Below are positions 1 to 10,549 of a DNA stretch of 64,000 nucleotides, piece after piece. The position numbers and the translations under genes were made by a program. The notes below the pieces were generated by a model. It did no database searches. It was not told where the DNA came from and worked only from the letters and a program-made list of their open reading frames with translations. The stretch is from Karalla daura (taxonomy: Eukaryota; Chordata; Actinopteri; Chaetodontiformes; Leiognathidae): assembly GCA_029224185.1 (NCBI GenBank), contig CM055198.1, positions 3,856,424 to 3,920,423 of the forward strand. Reading direction: 5' to 3'. Each line of letters begins with the position of its first letter. Position 1 is the stretch's first letter.

Positions 1-899
1 CACCACCACCACCAAGATGCAGGGAGCACAGGTGGTTGACGAGAGAGCAGGACTGCCACCCTCTGGACAAGTCACACCACTGCAACATGGGAGTGTGCTG
101 GCAGTGGAGAGTTGCTTTGAAGTACTGGTCCACTGTGGTGACATCCTACACTTCACGTATCTAACCCCACATTCCATTTATTGTGTCTATATCATTTAGA
201 GTACTATGAGGAATTCCTAATTATTGCGTTAAAAGGACATTTCTACGCGTGAATCATCCATAACTAATGAGGATTACTGCTATGTGTTGCTGTGACATAC
301 ACTATTTTTACACCAAGACATATAATTGAACACTTAAATTATTGTCTGTTCACATCTGTGAAACACTGTGTTCCACAATAACAAGCTGAAATAAAAGTGT
401 CCTAAAAGTCAGAGGTTGTGGGCGGAGGCACATCCACACACGCACCATACCTCATGGTGACATCCCACAATAAAAGCCTAGTGCGATTATTACAGTTACC
501 CGGGCGTCTGGTCTCAGGTGTGAGGGCTTATGCAGTCTGGTGGCAGGGCAACATGACGGATGGCTTTCATAGGAGCGCTCATATTTTATTTGGTCATCAT
601 TCGGCCGAGAGACTTTTCAACGTCAAGGTTTTGGTCCTCTTCATGCTCATCGCCTACGTTTTCTAATAGGAAATTCAAGACATAATGACTCTGTTTCTCT
701 CTCGACAAATCTCAACTTAATTTCCCCCGAAATGTGCTGTCACACTTATAGCGGAGACCCAGAACTTTCCTCAGTACCCCGGTAAATGGGCGTTACTTCA
801 ATTCTTGAGCCAAGATTAATATTGGTCTTTCTCTAATTTTCCCTTACAGGGAATCGATAGGTTTTATGGTGCACTTTAGCTATTGTTGGTAATATTTTT

Positions 900-1650
900 C
901 TCCGGGAGTGCGCTGACTTAATGCAGCGGAAACGCCGCCGAATGGAAATGTTTCGTTTTCTTCCACGTCTGCGAGCAGAAGACGGAGTACGCTGCGGCGG
1001 CGTCCACAAGCAGGTGACGCGCGGAGGCTCCTATTGCCTCCATTAGGAAACGAAAGCTGTCACCCCCTGACCCGCTTACCTCCTGATAGGGGCTGCGGGC
1101 CAGTCAATGGGGAGTTAGGTGTCAAAACACGTCCCGATGAGTTTTCGGAGAACCACCGCATCGATCCGAGGAAGTGAAAGCGGAGTGGATTCCCAGCGCC
1201 GCGATATCATCACATGCTCCGACGCACTCACGCAAGCTGAGAAACGCGGCCCGGGAAACTGAGAACGTTAATAGAGCCGCTTCAGGTTTTGTTTTGACAA
1301 AACCTTTCATCCGTTTTTTTTTTTTTGGGGGGGGGGGTGTTTCGCGCGCTAAGCAGATTTTTAAAGTAAAAGTGAAATTAAAGCCTCAGACATCAGAGAG
1401 GAAATCCACGTTCCTAGTGCTTCTGAGAAACGACGCGTACATTTTCCCCCAGTGAGATAACGCTTGCGTGAGCTCGGAGTCCCGGACGGACTCAATAAAC
1501 CCGGCGACTCGGAGGCGAAGCGCAGATAAGACGGGAGGCGACGTCCCAGGTGAGAAGGCGACGGAAAGCAGAGGGATGGCGCAAGACGCCCCTCCCTGAC
1601 CCACACACACGCACAAACACGCACGCGCACACGCGGCTCGATGTCGCACG
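900..1650. promoter_or_regulatory. GC/CpG-rich segment, possible CpG island
   Basis: CpGs are dense relative to the flanking AT-rich sequence (for example AACGCCGCCG, GACGCGCGG, GAAACGCGGCCCGGG, TTCGCGCGC, GGAGGCGACG). A good consensus 5' splice site on the plus strand (CCCAG|GTGAGA, intron from 1550) follows it. It could be an alternative or divergent promoter with a non-coding first exon, or simply a GC-rich intronic patch. Confidence 0.25.
1314..1337. repeat. Homopolymer junction T13-G11
   Basis: Thirteen T followed directly by eleven G on the plus strand. The G run is a candidate quadruplex or slippage site, and its length may be affected by sequencing error. Confidence 0.7.
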
Positions 1651-2297
1651 TCACTGCCAGTGTCGGGATGTGAATCAGCCGTTCTTCATCAGAACCAAGA
1701 ATGTGACAGCAGAACAACACACCTCCCCCATTGATAAACTTGAGGGAGAAACTTCCGTTTGCCCGAGGAGGCATAGGCCCAGGCAAGCGCGCGGCACCGA
1801 TCGAGCCGCATGTCAAACAAAAAAAAAAAAAACGGAACAGAAAAAAAGCTCAAAATGTATTTAGAAACATTCATACGAGTGATCTTCACAATGAAGATAA
1901 TGAGTGCAATCGCAGTGCGAGTGGTTTTTAATCTGCGAGTTAATGGGCAAAACAGAGGAATCAAAATAGAAGCCTCTGTCGCAGCGTGGGGCCCTTTTAG
2001 CTCCGCATGTGCGCAACAAAATGAATAGTTTCTGTCATTTATGTACTGGGTTGACGTCTTACAGTCCAAAATGTGATGGAAATTGTAGTGCTGGAATGTG
2101 AGCACATAACACACAGTGTGAGTGTGTGCCTTTAAGCAGACGTGACCCTGTAAGGCCGTATGAACGGGTGAAGGAGAGCGCTAAACGAGAACCAGGCCGT
2201 TTATCTAAAGATGCCGTACAAACAGAAACGTCGCGGTTGACTTTTGCAATGCTTTTCTGACAAAGCTGCGATAAATTAAAATGGATTCCTATTCATG

Positions 2298-2470
<173 letters not shown>

Positions 2471-3829
2471 CATGTGAGACATGGTTGTCAGGACATGTGA
2501 TCGGGGGCTCAGTCCTGACTTGTTCCCTCTTTAACACACGGACATTGTCTGCAGACTTATTCAGCGGTCTGCTCAGTCTTACACGGTCTCTTACGCAGGA
2601 AACCATTTTAGAGCTCGGCCTACGACAGGTGAAATTCGCAAGTATGTGGACGAGGGAAACAAGCCCGGCCTATGAATGCGAGAGTGAAGGTGGGAAGGAC
2701 TGGCTGCAGGGAGAGCACATTAAGAAGTCTGCCTCTTATCAGTGTGTGCCGTAGGCGAAAGTGGAGGACGCTGCGGCAGGGTAAATAATGGCAGTATCGA
2801 TTGCAGAAGCTCTTTTATAGCCCTGTCATGTCGGTTTAGCACCTTTGCTACAGCCGCTTTAGGGACGCATCAATACTGAACTCTGGCACCCGGCAAAAGA
2901 CAGATGGAAAGAGAAAGATAGGGAGAGGGAGAGTGACTACAAAACAGGGGGAAGTACATATCATGTCAACGTCAAGATAAAGACTTTCCCCACTCGAACC
3001 TTGGGAGGGAAGAGAGGTCACAGAATCAGTCCAGGGGGGCCACTGATTGATCATTAGCTGAGCGATAATGCTTGAGAGGAACATTTCCAAATATCTTGAA
3101 GATGAGACGTGAGTTATTCCAAAAAGCTTCATAGAAGCAAGGTACTATGCATCCTCACATTTCAGATTTCAATACAATTTTCCTTGCCATGGTATGAGTG
3201 GCAGAAGTACCAAAGCTATGTTGTGTATCATTTTGATACTGGAACAAAGACTACAATATGAATGTCAACCTGCAGTGCAAACGCTGCTCAGTGTTTTGAC
3301 TGTTGGTACACTTTGCTGAACCCAGTCATTAAAATGACTTTACATGTGGTAATGGATCTGTTAATGCGTCCAATGACTAGAAGATGTGACCCTTCCTAAA
3401 CCGAGATATCGTTTCAGCAGACCTGGCTTCAAGCTTCGGAGTCATACTGGTCATTCTCATGCATTCCCATTATTGAATCCCATCTTTTTTCGCTTTCAGA
3501 CATGCTGTGGTTGTTGAAATTGATTATCTGACACCTGGCGTTGGATAACGTTCACTTGGAATAGATGGTTTTGAAATTGGCCTCCTCCGACGGCCCACCG
3601 CTGTTTGACGAAGCAGAAAATGAACTCTGTTTGCATTATTATCTGACAGCACACGAGTATTGGATTTTATCTGCCATATCTATTACTCCAGCGTGGCACT
3701 TGTACACTTATCAGGCCACGCGTTTAATTAGCTTGTTTGGATCTGTGGGGATTACTGTTCAATTAAGAGCCATTATGGGCTACTTTTTGTCCATGATTTC
3801 ACCGAAAGTGAATGTGCAACAGCGAGTTG

Positions 3830-3834
<5 letters not shown>

Positions 3835-3927
<93 letters not shown>

Positions 3928-3938
3928 GTGTGTGTGTG
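3835..3938. repeat. (TG)n microsatellite adjoining the exon 6 donor of slc12a9
   Basis: A TG tract of about 104 bp with one CG interruption near 3923. In the sense of the minus-strand gene it is a CA repeat starting about 10 bases into intron 6. Confidence 0.97.
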
Positions 3939-3949
3939 GGAGGACTGAC

Positions 3950-4061
3950 CGGTCACACGAGCAGGCCACCAGTACAGAGAGCAGGTTGTAGATGATGAAG
4001 GTGAAGATGACGGCCGTGATGGTGCCGCGGGGGATGGAGTAGCTCGGATTCTTCAGTTCAC
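3950..4061 (-). CDS. slc12a9: slc12a9 coding exon 6 (TM7 region), last exon visible
   Basis: 112 bp, enters in phase 1 and leaves in phase 2. It starts after TTTCTATCAG with G|GT GAA (GELKNPSYSIPRGT), the conserved GELKDPxxxIPxGT motif that follows TM6. A hydrophobic helix comes next (AVIFTFIIYNLLSVLVA), then CSCDR. The donor is placed at CG|GTCAGT. The alternative GT three codons along would add Ser but is a poorer donor. The intron that follows opens almost at once into a roughly 100-bp CA repeat. No exon 7 was recognised in bases 1-3949. Confidence 0.86.
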
Positions 4062-4270
4062 CTGATAGAAAACGGGTTTGCAGTGTGTTCATAGACACAA
4101 GTAATCAGATTTCTCTCTCTCCCTCTGTCTAAAGATGCAAAAACATAGTTTTTACAAACTATCCTGTTAGCATAACAATAAACATAAACCAGCAGCTCTC
4201 AAATGGTAGTACTACTAGCCCTTTGGGTTCTTGAAGGCACTCCAGGGGCAACTTGAGAATTTGTATATAA

Positions 4271-4327
<57 letters not shown>

Positions 4328-7300
4328 TATATATAAATAAAATCTTCATGATCTGAATTTTATGTTCAGTAGACTATTCAGTTTATTCATCCTAAAAGTT
4401 TATCAACAATTAAGTTCGTAAAGTCTGTTTAAAAAGAGATCTTTGTTCTGAACCAAAATATTGATTGCTTTTGCTGGCACAAATCGTGATTTATAAATAG
4501 GCTAACTAAGTATATATCATCATTATTATATTGTCAGCGTTTGTGTCTTTTGATAGCAATTTAGTCCAAAGAGTTTAGCAGTTTCCAAATAGTTTTGCAG
4601 CTACAATGTTGAACAAATAAGCCAGTGGTCTATGACTTTTTCTGCTACTGATTTTCTACTTTGCACTGCCCACTGGGGTTCTTGACTGACATAATATTTT
4701 ACAAGCAATATGTCACTGAAAAAAGGTTCATAACCACTGAATGACACGCTAAATAATAGCAGTATGTGAAGTCATGGGGCAACCAGAGAGGTTACAGAGT
4801 GTATAGGAACAAAGATGATCAAGAAGTAAATGATGCAAAATTCGGTCAACGGATCTCTCTCTCCCCGTCTGTCAACACTGTGTGTGTCGGCGTGAGAGAG
4901 ACCCAGTCCACGCACCCACCTGACATGTTGGAGCCAGCCATGATGCCCGTGCAGCCATTAAACATGACAGCGAAGACGGTGGCAAAGTTCATCAGGTTCC
5001 CGGTGGTGTAGTCCACGGTGTAGCCGGCTGTGGGTGGAGGGAGCAAATAAATCAACGTTGCCGGATGCGCTTTTCATCAGCGCCATAGGTCTTGTGACGA
5101 ACAGTTCAATTCGGGGCCGCTGGCAGACTCAGTTCCGTACCAGCTCAACCACCTAACTTCATCGCACTTTACAGCGTTCAAGGGGGAAAAAAACACGCAC
5201 GCACATTTCCTGTTGCTTACACAGTACCTGATCACAGGCCGTCGGACCTACTTAAGAGGAACAAATCTCCCTCGAGGTCATTGTGGCTACGTGTGTATAA
5301 GGGAAAATACAAATCATGTCCTGCCAGAGTCATATTCCCAGCGTTACTCCTTTAAATACAATCACATCGAAGCTTTGGGCTCTTGCTTTACCGCCAGCGG
5401 ATAATGGCGTTCTTGAAGAGGCTCCTAAGCTCCTACAGCACAAAGTGCTGTGTAATCACCGATTAAGAAAATAAAACGAAAACGATCTAACGGCAAATGT
5501 TTGTAACATTCAATACAGCGGCTAAATGCAGTGAAACAGACGTGCAAAAATAATCAGAGGTAGGACTGCACCGCGACTGCACCCAGACTCTTCTGAAGCA
5601 CAAGCAATGTGATTCCCACATTAAAGATTGTGACTTTATAGCCGCCGTTACCCGTTTCCGCTTTGAAATATCCTGCCGCGAAATTACCATCCGACATGCC
5701 TCTGTGCGCGCCCGTGCTCTTTCAGTCAGATCCCAGGATTATACAAAGCTCAAACGCGTAATAGGTCTCACGTGTGCCTGACTACATGCCTGAGTTACAG
5801 CAATTAGCTTAGCAATCATGTGCTTGGATGTAAATCTCTGCGAACACAGGGGCGCTTGCTTGCTTGCTTTGCTTTGCTTTACAAAGACACCGAAGACATC
5901 AGATTTCGGATCGATAAAAAAAAAAACATGCATCATATGCCCAACAGCGGAGGAAAACATGTGGGCGGCAAGAGGGAAATCAACAACGGCTGGACAGAGT
6001 CGCGTCACAGATGGAGAACCTGGCGAAGAATGGTTGTCGATCCCAGATCTGAGAGTAGACTCCACAAAGGGGCTGAAAGCAATTCGAGGTTTCCTAAAAG
6101 TCCCGACGTGCGCTTCAAGCGGCTTAAACGTTGGAGGGAAAAATTCAACTTGAGAAATTCAACAGCGGATTAGTGGCCCAAACGAACATCTAGGTCAGAG
6201 TAATAAAAGCTGGCCTTGAAACAGTAAAATGTGATTCAATGAGTGGATTTTCTCTGGTTTATTAGGTTTTGTGAACTGATTATTCGGGCAAAGTTTTCAG
6301 TTTTGCTAGAGCTCAACTGACCAACTGACTCCTCTCAGCAAGACCTGGTCTGGCTTGAAGGTAAGGCAAAGGCAAGTTGATTGGAATAACGACAAAACCA
6401 TTATGCTGTGTTGCTGAAGTCCAGACTACACTCTGACGCCACACCTGCCTTGAGGTTAATAATCAACGAAATCAGACTATAAATAAACTAGTTACTCCCT
6501 GAATCCAGACCTTTGAAATCAGGCCACTCAGCCGTCAAGACGTGACCTGTGGTCAAGTTGCACAACAATGGAGGCCATAAAAAAATCCATGTTTTCTTAA
6601 TGTCATGGCTTATTTCCACTACGTCTTTAAAACACATCAGGTTTGGGCGTACAGATGTATAGCTCTTGGTAACCAGTGGGTGACTAGCCCAACAGACGAT
6701 GGTCAGAGTGGATACTCTGAAGTTGACACACACAGGCCACTTTGAAACTAGGGCTGAACAACATGAGGGAAACATGAAATAATGCTTTCAAGTATCACAT
6801 GAATGACCATGACCGTGTATGCATACTGTGCTTGTATATATGACTGCGATATATAACTATATATAAAGTCTTGTTTATATATCACATTTATCAAAACACT
6901 CCAACTGACATATAAACAAAGTTTATAGTGAAAAGACTGTGACCAATCAGCTGCCAGGAGTCTGGTAGAGGTAAAGTGGGTAAAAAAAGTGGAGGGCCAG
7001 GCATTCAGGGCGGTACGGCTCCTCTGATTGGCCAAACATATTGACATCCAGAGATGTATGCATAGTGCGTGACAACACACCATTTGTGGCAGTTCAGCCA
7101 GTCTTGTTGCACACGTTGATATCACGATCGCGATTAGCTTGCGACATACCCCACGGCCATGTTTAAAACCCGACCCTGGAATTGCCTATTTGCCGTCCGG
7201 AGCCCGTCTCCCTCCAGCTTACCCTGCAGGTTCCCCAGCAGCGTGTCCAGCTTGAAGCCAGTGAAGTTGGCGGTGGTGGGGAGCGCAGGGCCGGTCCCGT

Positions 7301-10300
7301 TGGCCGTGGGCCGGGCCAGGACAGGCAGGACGATGGTCCGAGGGCGCACGGCGAAGAAGCTGATGAAGACGGTGCCCAGGACGAACATGACCACCAGGAA
7401 GATGAGGAAGGTGGCCTTGGCGTAGATGTGCGCCCCCACTAGGCACACCAGCAGGCAGAGCAGGGTGATGACCGTGGCGTAGAGTAGGGACCACCAGTAG
7501 CCCGACGGCAGCACCTGGAAGGACGCCGCCTCCACTGTCACGTCTGGGGCAGAGAGCGGGGGTTCGGGGGGTTAAATACTCAATAGAATGATGCTATAGC
7601 GCAGAGGGGTCATCTTAGATCAAAGCCACAATCGGCTTTTAATAACAACAGTCAGCTTATCTTCCACAAACTGAAGCTTTGTAAACTTCCTAAACTTCCT
7701 ATTCCATTCTCACATCTAGACTTCATATGTTCATATTCATATTAATGGCTTGTCTTAAGAAATACTATGATTGAACACTGATTCGACTCACCCTCTGGCT
7801 GTCCAAACGTGTCCATAATGGCCTCGACCAGGCCCAGCACGTACAGAGCACTGCCACACACATTGGCCAAGAAGAACATGATGCCAATGCTGCCCCCAAA
7901 TTCTGGGCCCAGCGCTCGGCTGATCATATCTGAGTCAAGTTAAGGATATGATGCACCTGTACTGAAGATATAGTGTGTGTTTGTGTTAGAGACTCGAAAT
8001 AGGTTAAGTTAGAGAGGCTTTCACCCATCAAGAGTAAAAGGGAAAGTTTTTGAAGGAGACATTTTTGCTTTTCACCTGAGACAAACCTCTCAAGTCTCAG
8101 TGCACATAATCTACGTGAGCATGTCTGTAGCCCATAGGTTTTCTGCTTTGTATTCTGCAGAGATTAAACAAATGAGATAAAAAATATGTTCCTTTGTGAA
8201 CCTCATTGACATACTTCCAGATCCTAAACACGGTCTCTCTCAATCACAATCTCTTTAACAGTGCTTTTGTCTAACTGAGGACATTCAAGTAGTTGACCTC
8301 CTTTTATATTCACTAGAAAAGCACAACAAAGCATTTTAAAGCAGACATAGACCAATTCTCGTAATGTTCCACCATGTCCTTTATAGAACATTCATAGACA
8401 CATGACTCAAATCATCTAATCGTGTCATCAGACATTTGCTACAGGCCTGTCATCTAGGAATCTGTTAAACCATGAACTCTATGTTAAATAAATACCACCA
8501 GACAGTGATCGTGTTAGATAACTCTGACTTTGAGGTTTTGTGTCAAAACCAGTGGCAATCTAAACTCTAAACCCATGATTTCGGCACTGAAAATGCATGG
8601 GTAGCAAAGCATGACCAATACTGCTCCCTGGCCTCTATCACACTGCATTTACTTGACAAACACAACTCTGTTGAGTGGAGCAACGAGCTGCATTTCTGCA
8701 TGCTCTGGATATCCTGACCTCCAACAATGTTACTGATTCTACGGTGACGGTCACATGCTAATGTCATGTGATGGTGTGTGTGCATGTGTGTGTGTGTGTG
8801 AGAGAGAGAGAAAGAGAGCTAGAAAACAGGATACAGTAGGCTCCACCAGCATCCAGGGCTCCGTTGGTGGAGATGGCACAGATGGACAGCACAGTCATGG
8901 AGATGATGAAGTAGGCCACCAGGAACATGGCAATAGCTTGATACAGTCCTGAATATCCCACCACGAAACCTAGTCCAAGGAAAACAGAGAGAAAGATAGA
9001 GCAAGAGAGAGGGAGAGGGAGAGTGTGTCAGCTGTTCAAAAGCAGAACTACGACGATGGCAGAAACGCCTGCCAGGCCAAGGTAAAAAAACAAAAAAAAA
9101 TCACAGAGCAGGGGAAGTGAGCTCTCTGTGACAACCGCTTAGAAAACTCTGAGGACCTAAGTCATCAAAATGCAAATGACCAGTGCAACACACGAGTCAT
9201 CACAACAGTCTAGTCACTGAAAGAGAAACTGGAATCACATGTGGGAGAAGATTCCAGTTTCCTCCGCCTGCCCTCGCTGTGACACTGAGCTCTGTGCTCT
9301 CACGCATCTGCAGCAAAGAGGATACAGACACGGGAGGAGGGGGACCTGGGTTTGAAAAGAGCAACCTGGAAGTACCATGAACCAAATTTTCGGACTCTAG
9401 GGTTCAGACACCTGACCTTACTTTCAGGTCCATTTTCCAGGACTTTACAACAGTGCCAGTTATACCCATCGATCCGTTATCTGAGCCCATTTGTACCTTA
9501 AGAAGTCTGCTGGACTCAAACCATGGACCTTCTGGCGAACCACTCATCTGCCAGTGAATGACATGACCATATAAAGATGTATACTTGAATGATTTCTTAA
9601 CTGTTTCAACCCTCATTTGTTTCAAACCAGCAAGGATTTTTAAGCACTTTTTAAACTCTGAAAAGACAAGCATTTTCATTGCTTATAACATAACGGATTT
9701 GCCATGAAATCCAAGTGGTTCTTTCTTAATATCCAATGAAATACATGTCCTCCCTCATCTCATGAATTTTAATCTCTAGTGATTGGCTTCACACTCAGAT
9801 GAGAGGCTTGTTATTAACCTACCTACAGCTAAACCCTCTGTATCAGGACAATCAGATTTTTTTCCTGATTCCCCTAATTTCATGACTACTTACTGCACAG
9901 TCAGAGCAATCCGAGCTTTAAGAAACTAGACTAAATAAACTCCTTTCAGATGCTTCATACAGTGGCTTACTGACCCTTGTTGCTAGGCATGGTTGATTAA
10001 AATAACTGAAGTCTCATATCTTCACAAGTCATGTGCATCTAATCAAAGAGCAGAACAAGATACTACTGAATTTGTACAGCCCGTTAGACACAGCTTCCAC
10101 ATCATCTCCACTTTCTACTACTGTCATATGTATATGGGCTTGTGTATGCTTATTAACTGAGACTAACAACATTACACAACTCTATGTGCAGTCACGGTTT
10201 TCTGTCCTTTTTAGGCTCAGTGGCAGTTATGGGGAAAAACCAGACATGATCAGTGTTTTGATTTTAAACACCACGATAATGTGATTTGATTTACTCGGAC

Positions 10301-10464
10301 ATGAAAAGCCACGTTGGAGTGAAATGTTGTGCTCAGCGGTTTATTCTCTCAATCCTCGCGTACGCCAACACTGATAAAGCTGCAACAGTTTCACATCCTC
10401 AATGAAACCAGTGTGAGTTCCAGTGAAGGCTGGTACATTACAGTAGAAGAATAGAAGTGTGGGC

Positions 10465-10549
<85 letters not shown>

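Noticed and set aside
17..199. 60-codon ORF at the left edge
   Set aside because: Both strands were considered for an exon or transposon match, and nothing convincing was recognised.
5818..6173. Two overlapping plus-strand ORFs of 111-117 codons in intron 4
   Set aside because: No domain, no matching splice context, and two frames open equally, so a chance open region.
7159..7494. Plus- and minus-frame ORFs overlapping slc12a9 exon 4
   Set aside because: Alternative frames of the true exon; the exon 4 frame alone matches the family and the splice phases.
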